A stretch of DNA of 64,000 nucleotides from Sphingomonas abietis (GTDB lineage: Bacteria > Pseudomonadota > Alphaproteobacteria > Sphingomonadales > Sphingomonadaceae). Under the pieces are notes generated by a model. The model worked only from the letters and a program-made list of their open reading frames with translations, was not told the DNA's origin and did no database searches. Where the stretch lies: the NCBI RefSeq assembly GCF_027625475.1, contig NZ_CP115174.1, positions 3,938,501-4,002,500 of the forward strand, written 5' to 3'. Below, piece after piece: positions 54,306 to 63,158 of the stretch. Each line of letters opens with the position of its first letter. The stretch's first letter is position 1. Both the position numbers and the translations under genes were made by a program.

Positions 54306-54340
54306 GCGCCCGGCGGGAAACCTCCGGGCGCTTCGCGTTT
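54306..54340 (+). terminator. Rho-independent terminator after glnA
   Basis: An 8-base-pair stem GCGCCCGG/CCGGGCGC (54306-54313 with 54324-54331), loop with GAAA, followed by TTCGCGTTT. It lies 40 bases past glnA. Confidence 0.75.
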
Positions 54341-54362
54341 CCGCCCTCTGCCGGAGACGCTC

Positions 54363-54680
54363 GTGCGCCACTTCATCCTGCTTGCCGCCACCGTCGCGCT
54401 GTCCGCGATCATGGCCGCCACGGCATCGGCGGCGCCGCTCTGCCACGATCTGAAGGGGCTCTACACGCCCTGCCCGCCGGGCGCGCCCACGCCTCGCCCG
54501 GCCCGGCACCATGGACGGCCAACGGACGCCCCCGCGGATCCGGCCGCCCCGGCGTCCGGCGCGACGGCCATGATCGCCTCGTCCCCCGAGCCCGCCCGGC
54601 CACCCAAAGCCGCAAAGCCGCCGCTGGTCGGACGCGGACGACTGTGCCGGGATTCCAAGGGCCTGTTCAAACCCTGCTGA
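54363..54680 (+). CDS. Small exported Cys/Pro-rich protein with duplicated motif
   Basis: A 105-residue protein starting with GTG. GGAG lies 7 bases upstream, and a Sec signal runs to AAATASA-APLC. The mature protein carries the same 12-residue motif at each end: LCHDLKGLYTPC near the start and LCRDSKGLFKPC at the C-terminus, both of form LC-x-D-x-KGL-x2-PC. Between them is a Pro/Ala/Arg linker. I do not recognise a family. The two Cys pairs suggest disulfides in the periplasm. Confidence 0.65.
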   Translation: MRHFILLAATVALSAIMAATASAAPLCHDLKGLYTPCPPGAPTPRPARHHGRPTDAPADPAAPASGATAMIASSPEPARPPKAAKPPLVGRGRLCRDSKGLFKPC

Positions 54681-54773
54681 AGCAAGATCCGGCCCCGCCA
54701 CCACCGCCGATCCTCGTCTTGGCCCCTGTCCGGCAAGGTTGTGCCGGCAAAGCGGACGGCCTAGACGCCCGGC

Positions 54774-54944
54774 ATGATCCCTTCGCCCTGCACCCAGGTC
54801 TGCGCGATCGACGCCGCCACCGGCTGGTGCCGCGGCTGTGGTCGCTCGTTGCAGGAGATTGGCGACTGGCTCGCCGCCGATGACGCCACCCAGCGCGCGA
54901 TCGTCGCGCGACTGCCGGACAGGCTCCGCCGCCTCGCTCAATAA
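54774..54944 (+). CDS. DUF1289-type small Cys-rich protein
   Basis: This 56-residue ORF has the DUF1289 plan: SPCTQVCAID, then GWCRGCGRSLQEIGDW, with four Cys that may bind metal. It ends 7 bases past the convergent tamB stop, so the two genes overlap tail to tail. DUF1289 proteins are widespread in proteobacteria, with no settled function. The Cys spacing and EIGDW tail make it a credible gene. Confidence 0.8.
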   Translation: MIPSPCTQVCAIDAATGWCRGCGRSLQEIGDWLAADDATQRAIVARLPDRLRRLAQ

Positions 54945-57900
54945 TCCTTGGAGATGCGGATGTTGGCGCTCTGCCGGCCGATCGTCGAGATCGTCGAGAG
55001 CAAGGATAGCCAGCGCGTCACCTGGAACTCCAGCCGGGTCGCCGAATAGCCCTGCCCGTCGGTCACCAGCTCCACATAGGTGCGCTTGCCGATATATTTG
55101 CCGGCCGCGATCGAGGTCTTCTGGCCGGTGGTGATGTCGGCCGGCTCGATGCGCAGGCGATCGAGCCCCGCCACCTTGCGGATCGCGTTGATCGGATCGA
55201 GGCTGCCGCGCCCGCCGGTGCGCAGGCCGTTGACCGCGCCCGCCAGTTGCAACGCCTCGGGCGCGGTGAGGTTGGAGATCGAGGTGCCGAACAGCAGGCG
55301 AGAGAGCAGTTCGTCCTCCGGCAGCGCCGGCGTGGAGGTGAAGCTCACCTCGGGCTTGAGGCCGGTGCCGGCGACCTGGATCGAAGCGTTGACGCTCTGG
55401 ATATTCGCCCTGGCGACGATATCCAGCGCCGGATCCACCGGCGTGCTGCCGCTGAACCGGATGATCCCGCGATCGATATCGAAGCGGCGGCCGGCAAATT
55501 CGTAATTGCCCCGGATGAGATCGGCCCGACCTGAAATGGCAGGATTGTCGACCGCGCCCTTGATGACGAGCTTGGCCCGCCATTCGCTGTCGAGCCCCAG
55601 CCCGCGCACCATCATCTGGGCATGGGCATCGGTGGTGAGATCGAGCGACCAGGGCGAGGGCAAGGCCGCGTCATCGTCGATATCCTCGCGGTTGAGCTCG
55701 TGGACGGCGATGTGCGGCACGCCCTGCTGCGCGGCCTGGCCGAAGCGGTAGGAGGAGCGATCGAGCCGGATATTGCCGGCGATGACGCCGCCCTGCCCGT
55801 TCGACTTGATCGTCAGCGGCCCGGTGACGGTCGCGCCGATATCGTCGCGCGCCAGCAGCACGGCATGTTGGGCGTCGATCGCGATATCCATGCCGAGCCC
55901 TTTGGCGCCGGCGAAATCGAAGGCGGCATGGCCGGACAGGCTGCCATTGTCCCTGGTCGATCCGGCGAACTGATCGATCAGCAGGCGCGATCCGTCGAAG
56001 CGCCCCCGTGCCCGGATCTTGTCGATCACGGTGCCGGTGGTGGTGCTCTCCAGCCGCGCCGCCGACGTCACCAGCGATCCCCGGATCAGCGGATCATGGA
56101 TCGTCCCGCCGATATCCGCGCCGATCGCGACCGGGCCGGAGAGATCGATCGTCTCGTTGCCGGAAAGCCGCCACAGCGTATCGGCCGGGCCGTTGTAGCG
56201 CAGCTGCGCGAACAGCGGTGCGGCGAGCAGCCGACCGCCGAGCGATGCGCCGGCCCCGATCGGCGCGATGCGGGCCTGTGCCCGGCCGATCACCTGGCCG
56301 GCGCTGGAGGCGATCGCACGGGCGGCGATCTTGCCGCCGTCCATCACCGCGGTCAGCCCGACATCGACCGGGCGGGACGACAGGACGAGCCCGGCACGAC
56401 TCAACCCGCGGACCCGCAGATCGGCCTTGCCGGTGGGCAGCGCCCCCGGTGCCGGGACGGCATAGGAGAAATGCCCGGTCGCCTCGCCCGACAGGCCGAG
56501 GCCGGGCTTCACCATATCGAGCACCGCGAGCGGCATCGCATCGAGGCTCGCCTCGAAACGGCTGTCGCTCTTGCCGAAACGCCCCGCGACCGTCGCGCTG
56601 CCGCCCGAGAAGGACAGGCTGGTCGGTGCGATCACCCACGCATCACCGGCATGATGCAGCACCGCCGCCGTCGCCAGCGCCAGCGGCTTGCCGTCGATCT
56701 GGCCCTGGCCGCGCACGGTGTAGCTGTCGGCGCTGATCGTCGTCGCGGTCTGGAAGGAGAAGGCCCGCCCGCGCGATCCGGAGAATGCGGCGCGGACCTC
56801 GCCGAGACCGCCGACCAGCTTGGTCGAGGCGGCGAGCCGCGCCAGCGAGATCGAGCCGCGCGTCAGCCCCTGCGCCGCGATGGTGGCATTGACGTGCGGG
56901 CTGGCGGGATCGAGCAGCAGATCGAGGTCGAGCGTGCCGCGCCGCACCGTCGCGCCGAAATCGCCGGCGAGCGTCGCATGGTCGGCCGCGATATGGCCGG
57001 CGATGCGCTGGATGGTGCCGACCGGCGCGAAATCGAGGGTGCCCGCCAGTCCGCCGCCCGCCAGCGCCAGCTGCCCGGTGAACCCGGCGGGATCGGAGCG
57101 CAACTGGCCCTTGGCGGTGGTGCCGCTGACATGGAGCGCATCGATATGGACGATCCCGGGCGCGCCGTTGGGCGGCGTATCGATCGCGCCGGTGGCGGTG
57201 AAATCCCCGAGCGTCGATCCGCCCGCCGCTGTCATCGCGAAGCCCTGCGGCACCGGATCGAGATCGAGCCGCACCTGATCGAGGCCCAACGCCTCTAGCG
57301 GCCGATCGAGCAAGAGGCCGACCTTGGGGTGATCGATCATCCCGTCGAGCTTGAGGCGGAAGCTGCCATAGCTGCCCTGCTGGCCCTGCCCGGCAAACTG
57401 GACCGTCCCGTCCTTCAGCCGGGTGCCGCCGCCGGTGATCGTGATCGCCGGCGCAATGAGCTTTAGGCCGGCGAAATGGAGGACGCCGTCCGGCGTGCGG
57501 GTCAGCTGGGTGTCGAGCGTCGGCAGCCCCCCGGCGAGCGTCCGCAGGAAGGCGTTGTCGAAGCGCCGCACCCAGGCACGGCCCCGGCCCGAAACGATTG
57601 ACTGCTTGAGATCGCTGGTCGGCACCACCTTGAGTTCGGTCAGCACGTCGACGATGCCGAGGCCGGGGATCAGATAGCGTTGCAGGCCGCCCGACAGATC
57701 GACCCAATATTTCCCGCCGACCAGATCCAGGAACAGCGCGACCTTGCCGTTGAGCTTGTCCGATCGCAGCGTCAGGCCGTCGCCGGTGAGCTGCTTCGCC
57801 GTGACATGGAGCGTGCCGGCGATATCGAGATTCGCGAGGATGCCACCGGCGACATCGCCGACGCCGGTCACCCGCCGCGCGGTCAGCTTGATCGGCAGGG

Positions 57901-59134
57901 TGACGTCCTTGCCGCCGAGACGCCCCTCGCCGGCGGCCTTCACATCCTCGAACCCGGTCTGGTCGAAGGCGAATTGGGGCGAGGTCAGCGCGTAGCGGAA
58001 ATGCGCGGCGCGAAACGCGCCCGTCAGTTCCGTGTGGAGGCGGATTTCGCGACCGCTCATGTTGGGGAACAGTGCGCGGGGTTGCAGCAAAGCGAGATCG
58101 ACGCGCAGCGGATCGAAGGCACCATGGGCGAGATCGATCACGCCCTTGACCCCCATGGTCAGCGCCGGCGAGGCCAGCCTGAGGGTGCCGTCGAGCCGGC
58201 GATCCGCAAAGCGCGCGCCGCCCGCCACCATGATCGCGGGCGTGGTCAGCCGCTGGACCTTGCCCTGCGTGATCGACGCGGGGGTCAGCCGGCCGCCGAG
58301 CGCATAATGGCCCTTCACCTGCCGCAATGTCAGATCGGCGATCCGCTGGCCGCCGGCCACCCAGCGGCCATGGCCCTGCCATTGCGACCATGATCCCTCG
58401 CCGGAGATCAGCACGCCCATCGGCTTGCGCGATCCGAACAGTCCCGGCACCACGCCGTCGCCCGGCGAGAGCAGCCGCGCATCGAAATCGAACATATCGC
58501 GATCGGGCTCGGTATCGAGCGCCACGATCATCCTGTCGCCCGCCGAGGAGCCGGCGCGCAGCCCGATCACGGCGCGGCCATTGCCGGTATCCGCCTTGCC
58601 GACGATCCGCACCATCCGCTGCTGCGGCCCGGCGACGCCCGCCTCGAGCCGCATCCGCAGATCGAGCGCGCCGATGTGGATGCGATAGCCGGGCAGGATC
58701 GGCTGGCCGGGCTTGCCGGGCCGCAGCCTGGGCAGGCGGTGGAGGATGACGAGATCGGAGGCGAGGCGATCGACATGCAGGCGGTTCGCCAGCCAGCGCC
58801 CCGGCCGCCAGTCGAGCTGCACGCTCGGCGCCTCTAGGAAGAGGCCCTGCGGATCGGACAGGCGCAGATCCTTGATGCGGGCGTGGCGCCAGATCGATCC
58901 GTCGATCCGGCCGATATGGATGCGCAGCCCGCTCGACGGCTTCATCTCGCCGATGCGATCGACGATGAAGCGGTGCCCGGCGTCGGTATCGACGCCGAAG
59001 CCCACCGCCGCCGCCAGCACCAACAGGAAACCGACGATGCCGCCGACCAGCCGCAGCGACCAGTGCAGGCGCCGGGCCGGCGCGGGCGGGAGCGGCGTCT
59101 CGTCCACGGTGTCGGCGGGGATATCCTCCGCCAT
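54938..59134 (-). CDS. tamB: Translocation and assembly module protein TamB
   Basis: TamB (1398 aa) is a large periplasm-spanning protein with a single N-terminal membrane anchor (about residues 28-48, LRLVGGIVGFLLVLAAAVGFG). A long beta-helical body of repeated, weakly similar strands follows, then the conserved DUF490 C-terminus (ADLIRGNYEFAGRRFDIDRGIIRFSGS in parts). It works with TamA in outer-membrane assembly and lipid transport. The ATG overlaps the tamA stop by one base. Length is typical. Confidence 0.93.
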   Translation of the reverse strand: MAEDIPADTVDETPLPPAPARRLHWSLRLVGGIVGFLLVLAAAVGFGVDTDAGHRFIVDRIGEMKPSSGLRIHIGRIDGSIWRHARIKDLRLSDPQGLFLEAPSVQLDWRPGRWLANRLHVDRLASDLVILHRLPRLRPGKPGQPILPGYRIHIGALDLRMRLEAGVAGPQQRMVRIVGKADTGNGRAVIGLRAGSSAGDRMIVALDTEPDRDMFDFDARLLSPGDGVVPGLFGSRKPMGVLISGEGSWSQWQGHGRWVAGGQRIADLTLRQVKGHYALGGRLTPASITQGKVQRLTTPAIMVAGGARFADRRLDGTLRLASPALTMGVKGVIDLAHGAFDPLRVDLALLQPRALFPNMSGREIRLHTELTGAFRAAHFRYALTSPQFAFDQTGFEDVKAAGEGRLGGKDVTLPIKLTARRVTGVGDVAGGILANLDIAGTLHVTAKQLTGDGLTLRSDKLNGKVALFLDLVGGKYWVDLSGGLQRYLIPGLGIVDVLTELKVVPTSDLKQSIVSGRGRAWVRRFDNAFLRTLAGGLPTLDTQLTRTPDGVLHFAGLKLIAPAITITGGGTRLKDGTVQFAGQGQQGSYGSFRLKLDGMIDHPKVGLLLDRPLEALGLDQVRLDLDPVPQGFAMTAAGGSTLGDFTATGAIDTPPNGAPGIVHIDALHVSGTTAKGQLRSDPAGFTGQLALAGGGLAGTLDFAPVGTIQRIAGHIAADHATLAGDFGATVRRGTLDLDLLLDPASPHVNATIAAQGLTRGSISLARLAASTKLVGGLGEVRAAFSGSRGRAFSFQTATTISADSYTVRGQGQIDGKPLALATAAVLHHAGDAWVIAPTSLSFSGGSATVAGRFGKSDSRFEASLDAMPLAVLDMVKPGLGLSGEATGHFSYAVPAPGALPTGKADLRVRGLSRAGLVLSSRPVDVGLTAVMDGGKIAARAIASSAGQVIGRAQARIAPIGAGASLGGRLLAAPLFAQLRYNGPADTLWRLSGNETIDLSGPVAIGADIGGTIHDPLIRGSLVTSAARLESTTTGTVIDKIRARGRFDGSRLLIDQFAGSTRDNGSLSGHAAFDFAGAKGLGMDIAIDAQHAVLLARDDIGATVTGPLTIKSNGQGGVIAGNIRLDRSSYRFGQAAQQGVPHIAVHELNREDIDDDAALPSPWSLDLTTDAHAQMMVRGLGLDSEWRAKLVIKGAVDNPAISGRADLIRGNYEFAGRRFDIDRGIIRFSGSTPVDPALDIVARANIQSVNASIQVAGTGLKPEVSFTSTPALPEDELLSRLLFGTSISNLTAPEALQLAGAVNGLRTGGRGSLDPINAIRKVAGLDRLRIEPADITTGQKTSIAAGKYIGKRTYVELVTDGQGYSATRLEFQVTRWLSLLSTISTIGRQSANIRISKDY

Positions 59135-61248
59135 CAGAAGGCCTGCCCCAGCGAGACATAGACCGCGACCCGGCTATCCCCCTTCTGCCGGTTGATCGGG
59201 GTGCCGACATCGACGCGGATCGGCCCGAAGCTGGTATAGTAGCGCACGCCGAGCCCGGTGCCGTAGCGGATGCCGGTGAAGCGCGGCAGCGACTGGGCGT
59301 AGAGATTGCCGCCGTCGAGGAACGGCACGATGCCGAAATCGCCGAAACGGATGCGCGCCTCCAGCCCGAATTCGGCCAGGCTGGCGCCGCCGGTCGGGTT
59401 GTTGTTCAGATCGCGCGGGCCGATCTTCTGATAGCCGAAGCCGCGCACCGATCCGCCGCCGCCCGAATAGAAACGCCGGGTCGGCGCGATCGCATCGCTG
59501 CTCGCACCCTCGATCGAGCCCAGCCGCACCCGCTCGGCGAACACGATCCGGCCGACCGGCTGATAGGCCGATCCGTCGAGCTGGAGGCGGACATATTCGA
59601 ACGCCTTGCCGCGGAAGGAGATTTCCGGCGAGACGCGGGCGGACAGGCGATAGCCGCGGGTCGGGTTCAGCAGATCGTCGGAGCCGTCATAGGCCAGGCC
59701 GAGCGGCAGCGCGCCGATATAATAGGTCGCGCGACGCGGCTCGCCGGTCGCCAATATCTCGTCGCGCTCGTCGGACACCACCAGCTCCACGCCGTAGCTG
59801 TAGGTCCATTTCTTCTGCCAGATGATGTTGGTCTGCCGCTCGATGTTGGCGGCGGCATCGATGGTCTTCGCCGCGAACGCCGGGACGTTCAGATGATCGA
59901 GCGTGAACTGGCCGACCAGCGCCTGATCGCGCGTGCGGAAATTGTTGCGGCGGAAGATTGCGGACGCGAGCTGCTCCTGGGTGCCGAGCACGCCGCGCAC
60001 CGTCAGGCTGCCCTCCGGCGGGAACAGGTTGCGATGCGTCCAGTCGACCTCCGCGGTGACGCCCTGCCCGGTGCCATAGCCCAGCGTGCTGACGGTCTCG
60101 GTGTTGAGATAGCCGAGCTGGCCGGCGGTGATCCGCGCGCCGGTGACATAGCCGAGCGTCGCCGCGATCGTCCGCGGCGGCGCCGGTTCGAGATGCACGT
60201 CGAGATCGACGATGTGCGGATCGGCGGTGTGGACGGGGGTGATCTGCGCCACCGAGATCAGCCCGGTCTGGATCAGCGCGCGACGCAGATCCTCGATCAG
60301 CGACTTGTTGTAGAGGTCGCCCGGATGCAGGCGCGACAGCAGGGCGAGATGGCGCGGCCCGAACACATGCCTGGTGCCGGAGACGTGGAACATCCCGAAG
60401 CGCATATGATCGCCGGCATCGACCTGCATCGCCAGCGTCGCCTCGTGCGTCTGGTGATCGACGCGGATATCGGGATCGCCGACGACGGCGAAGGCATAGC
60501 CCTTGTCGGCCAGCGCCGCCTTGAGCGCCGCGACGCCGTTATTGACCCTGTCGGCGCTGACCGGATCGCCCTTGCCGACGTCGAAGGCTTTGAGCAGCGC
60601 GGCGGCGTCGGGGCCGGTGGCGGCCAGGCCGGGCAAGGCGACGTGGGTGAAGGTATAGGCCGGGCCGGGATCGACCGCGAGCGTCACCGCCAGGCGGCTG
60701 TCGCCCGTGGTGGTCGGGCCGGACGTGCCGCCGACGCGGGTATCCACCTCGGCGTCGTAATAGCCATAGGCGCGCAGCAGCTCGCGCAGCATCGCGCCAT
60801 CCTCCCGCGCCCGGCGATCGACCTGCGCGACGTTGGCCGGCTTGCCGACGCCCAGCTGCAGCGAGGAGAGGCCATCGAAGCGGAGCCGGATTTCGGAGGC
60901 CGCCGGCAGCCCGGCCAATCCTTCGATGGTGACGCCATAGCGCCGCTCGCCCGATGCATCGACGGTCTGGGCCTCCGCCTTGATCGCCTTGGCGGCCTTG
61001 CCGAGCGCCACGGCGGGATCGGGCTGATCGGTGGGCAGCAGCCCCAGCGGCGCATCGGGCTTGGCGAGATCGGGCCAGTCGACGCCGAGACCGGGCATAT
61101 CCGCCATCGGCGAATTGGGGTCGAGCGTGGCGGCAGGGTCCACGGCCGTCGTCGCCGCGTCCTGCCCGCGGGCCGCGACAGGAACGGTGGCAAGGACGAT
61201 CGCGGCACAGGCGCAACGGGCGCGGGACCGCGAGACGGCGGGCGACAT
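59134..61248 (-). CDS. tamA: Translocation and assembly module protein TamA (Omp85/BamA family)
   Basis: An outer-membrane Omp85 protein of 704 residues with a signal peptide, three POTRA-like domains (about residues 100-330) and a C-terminal beta-barrel. The barrel contains YKTRGYRLSARVSPE-like TRGYRLSARV and the closing FGPIRVDVGTPI. The C-terminal residue is Phe, as expected. ATG 61248 (MSPAVSRSR) gives a basic N-region. It is translationally coupled to tamB. Confidence 0.9.
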   Translation of the reverse strand: MSPAVSRSRARCACAAIVLATVPVAARGQDAATTAVDPAATLDPNSPMADMPGLGVDWPDLAKPDAPLGLLPTDQPDPAVALGKAAKAIKAEAQTVDASGERRYGVTIEGLAGLPAASEIRLRFDGLSSLQLGVGKPANVAQVDRRAREDGAMLRELLRAYGYYDAEVDTRVGGTSGPTTTGDSRLAVTLAVDPGPAYTFTHVALPGLAATGPDAAALLKAFDVGKGDPVSADRVNNGVAALKAALADKGYAFAVVGDPDIRVDHQTHEATLAMQVDAGDHMRFGMFHVSGTRHVFGPRHLALLSRLHPGDLYNKSLIEDLRRALIQTGLISVAQITPVHTADPHIVDLDVHLEPAPPRTIAATLGYVTGARITAGQLGYLNTETVSTLGYGTGQGVTAEVDWTHRNLFPPEGSLTVRGVLGTQEQLASAIFRRNNFRTRDQALVGQFTLDHLNVPAFAAKTIDAAANIERQTNIIWQKKWTYSYGVELVVSDERDEILATGEPRRATYYIGALPLGLAYDGSDDLLNPTRGYRLSARVSPEISFRGKAFEYVRLQLDGSAYQPVGRIVFAERVRLGSIEGASSDAIAPTRRFYSGGGGSVRGFGYQKIGPRDLNNNPTGGASLAEFGLEARIRFGDFGIVPFLDGGNLYAQSLPRFTGIRYGTGLGVRYYTSFGPIRVDVGTPINRQKGDSRVAVYVSLGQAF

Positions 61249-61318
61249 AGGCCGGACCCTAGGGGCTGTGATCGCCGCCCGCAATGCCCGTAATCGCCCG
61301 AACGGGCGTGGTTTTCGA

Positions 61319-61534
61319 TCAGTGCAGGGTGGCGGCAGGCTCGGGATCGCCGAGTTGCAGGATCGCGCGGCCGACCCGGCACCAGCGCGTATAATGGATG
61401 TGGTTGCCGAGATCGCGGCTGCGCTCGGCGCGCGCGGCCGCCTCGGACAGCGCCTCTTCGCCCCATCGCGCCATCAGTTCCTCGGCGCCGTCATAGGCCT
61501 CCCGATCGATCACGAAGAGCATCTGGTCGAACAC
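61319..61534 (-). CDS. Small cytoplasmic protein of unknown function
   Basis: A 71-residue protein with an RWGEEALSEAAARAERSRDLGNHIHY segment (read in parts) and TRWCRVGRAI. This resembles a small family common in sphingomonads, but I cannot name it. GTG 61534 is chosen because GGAGG lies 4 bases upstream; ATG 61522 or 61546 are alternatives. No signal or membrane segment is seen. Confidence 0.6.
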   Translation of the reverse strand: MFDQMLFVIDREAYDGAEELMARWGEEALSEAAARAERSRDLGNHIHYTRWCRVGRAILQLGDPEPAATLH

Positions 61535-61675
61535 GCCACCTCCCATCCGGCCTGGACGCCGGAGCCTCGCCCTAGACCCGTGGCCGTTAAGGCTGGCCGC
61601 AGGAGAAGGGTAAACATCGCCGCCACCATGTTGCGGCGCTGGCGCCGGATCGGCGATCGTGGCAGAGGCCCTGCC

Positions 61676-61855
61676 ATGGCCGATCATCCCGGACCGCAGG
61701 CAGGCGGTGTCCTCATCGCCGTCGCCGTCATGGCCGGCACCATCCTCGGTGGGCTGATGAACCAGCCGAGCCTCGGGCTGCTCGCCGGCCTCGCCATCGG
61801 CGTCGCGGCGGCGGTCGCGCTGTGGCTGGCGGATCGGCGCAAGATCGGGCGCTAG
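61676..61855 (+). CDS. Small two-segment membrane protein
   Basis: A 59-residue protein. Two hydrophobic segments are present (GVLIAVAVMAGTILGGLM and LGLLAGLAIGVAAAVALWL) with a basic tail RRKIGR. AGAGG lies 8 bases before the ATG. It ends 4 bases inside the convergent repressor gene. Function unknown; such short hydrophobic proteins are common near sphingomonad regulators. Confidence 0.55.
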   Translation: MADHPGPQAGGVLIAVAVMAGTILGGLMNQPSLGLLAGLAIGVAAAVALWLADRRKIGR

Positions 61856-62493
61856 AGCGTCCGCCCGGCCCACAGCACCCGGCCGATCACCACCGCCCCG
61901 CCGGCCAGATCGACCGGCCCGGCGTCCGGATTGTCGCTCCGCACCGCGAAGCCGTCGCCCTCGCGCACCAGCCGCTTGACCAGCAGCACGTCGTCCACCC
62001 GCAGCACATAGATGCCGTCGCGCAGGCGATCATGGGCATCGTGCCGATCGACCAGTATCTCGTCGCCGTCGGCCAGCGTCGGCAGCATCGAAATGCCCCG
62101 CACCCGGATCACCGACAGCCCTTCCCTGTCCCCACGATCGGGGCGGAGCCGGCGCAGCCATGCCTCGGAAAAGCCCATGCCGGCAGCGGACAACCGATCC
62201 TCCGCCACTGCCCCCGGCCCGGCCGACGCGGCGATATCCAGCATCGGCACCGTCCAGAGCGGGGCCACGGCCGGGGCCGGCGCCTCGGCCGCGCCCAGCC
62301 AGGTTTCGGGCACGCCGAAATAAGCGGCGAGCCGCGCGCGATCCGCCTCCGCCAGCCGGCGCGGCGTGCCCCGCCGGATGAACTGCTGCACATAGGCCGG
62401 GTTGCGGCCGATCAGCCGCGACAGCGAGGCGCAATCCTCCCCGCGTTGCTGGATCAGCCGTGCGAGAACGGCGCGCGGATCGCCTTCGACCAT
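61852..62493 (-). CDS. S24 (LexA/CI-like) family transcriptional repressor
   Basis: A 213-residue repressor. An N-terminal helix-turn-helix (SLSRLIGRNPAYVQQFIRRG) is followed by a peptidase S24 domain, with the nucleophile Ser in VRGISMLPTLADGDE and the Lys in LLVKRLVREGDGF. S24 repressors cleave themselves after RecA-type or other signals, or use the domain only to dimerise. It is divergent from a two-gene operon, with a palindromic operator between them. Confidence 0.9.
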   Translation of the reverse strand: MVEGDPRAVLARLIQQRGEDCASLSRLIGRNPAYVQQFIRRGTPRRLAEADRARLAAYFGVPETWLGAAEAPAPAVAPLWTVPMLDIAASAGPGAVAEDRLSAAGMGFSEAWLRRLRPDRGDREGLSVIRVRGISMLPTLADGDEILVDRHDAHDRLRDGIYVLRVDDVLLVKRLVREGDGFAVRSDNPDAGPVDLAGGAVVIGRVLWAGRTL

Positions 62494-62508
62494 GGCCGGA
62501 TCATACGG

Positions 62509-62537
62509 ATAGGAAAAATCCTAGACAAGTAGGATTT
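62509..62537. promoter_or_regulatory. Operator of the S24 repressor
   Basis: Palindrome AAATCCTA-GACAAG-TAGGATTT (62516-62537, 8-base perfect arms). A third half site, ATAGGA, lies at 62509-62514 and forms a TAGGA-AAAA-TCCTA dyad with the left arm. It lies 23 bases before the repressor ATG. It is very likely bound by that repressor. Confidence 0.65.
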
Positions 62538-62595
62538 GAAGAACAAAACATGATCTTCAACGGGGCGAGCGAGTCCCGAGGGAGGCCGCACGTCG

Positions 62596-62781
62596 ATGCA
62601 TCTGCTCACGCGAATCCAGCATTATCTGCGGCGTTCGGGGACCAGTGCATCGACGTTCGGCCGGCGCGTCGTCGGCGATCCCCGATTCGTCCACGATCTG
62701 CGCAACGGCCGCGAGCCCCGGATCAAGACCGAACGCCGCATCCATGCCTGGCTCGATCGTCATGAGGAGATGAGAGGATGA
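62596..62781 (+). CDS. Small helix-turn-helix-like protein
   Basis: A 61-residue basic protein (MHLLTRIQHYLRRSGTSAST, then FGRRVVGDPRFVHDLRNGRE). The pattern fits a short helix-turn-helix DNA-binding protein of the kind found near S24 repressors in sphingomonads. It is divergent from the repressor and overlaps the next gene by 4 bases (ATGA). No further function is supported. Confidence 0.65.
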   Translation: MHLLTRIQHYLRRSGTSASTFGRRVVGDPRFVHDLRNGREPRIKTERRIHAWLDRHEEMRG

Positions 62782-63158
62782 TACGCCTGCCCGCCGAACG
62801 CGCCCGCGATACCCTGCTGCGCGCGATGGAGCCGTTCGCGGCCCCGTTCACCACCATCACCGCGACCAGCCAGGATTGGGCCTCCGGCCTGTTCTACGGC
62901 GCACGGCACCGGCTCGCGCTGCGCATCGAGGGCGGCGACGCCGCGATCCGGGCGGCGCAGTTGCAGGCGGCATTGCCCGAGATGGAGCTGGCGATGGCCC
63001 AGGGTTTCGTCGCCGATCTGCATGTGGTGCGGCTCGATGAAAACGGGCCGATCCTCGCGATCGAGGCGCTGACGATCGACGATCCCGAACAGGCGAACCG
63101 GGTCGCGCATGTCGCCCGGACGGGCGCGGTCAATCGTGCCGGACGGCCAGCCTGTTGA
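62778..63158 (+). CDS. Protein of unknown function, second gene of the repressor-linked operon
   Basis: A 126-residue soluble protein. The sequence FTTITATSQDWASGLFYGARHRLALRIEG (read in parts) is beta-like, and the rest is Ala/Glu-rich helix. I do not recognise a family. Its start overlaps the small HTH gene, so the pair is an operon under the operator at 62509. Its 3' end overlaps the convergent gene by 29 bases. Confidence 0.6.
   Translation: MIRLPAERARDTLLRAMEPFAAPFTTITATSQDWASGLFYGARHRLALRIEGGDAAIRAAQLQAALPEMELAMAQGFVADLHVVRLDENGPILAIEALTIDDPEQANRVAHVARTGAVNRAGRPAC

Noticed and set aside
55622..57298. Plus-strand frame of 558 codons over tamB
   Set aside because: Antisense shadow of tamB; no conserved motif and no ribosome-binding sequence.
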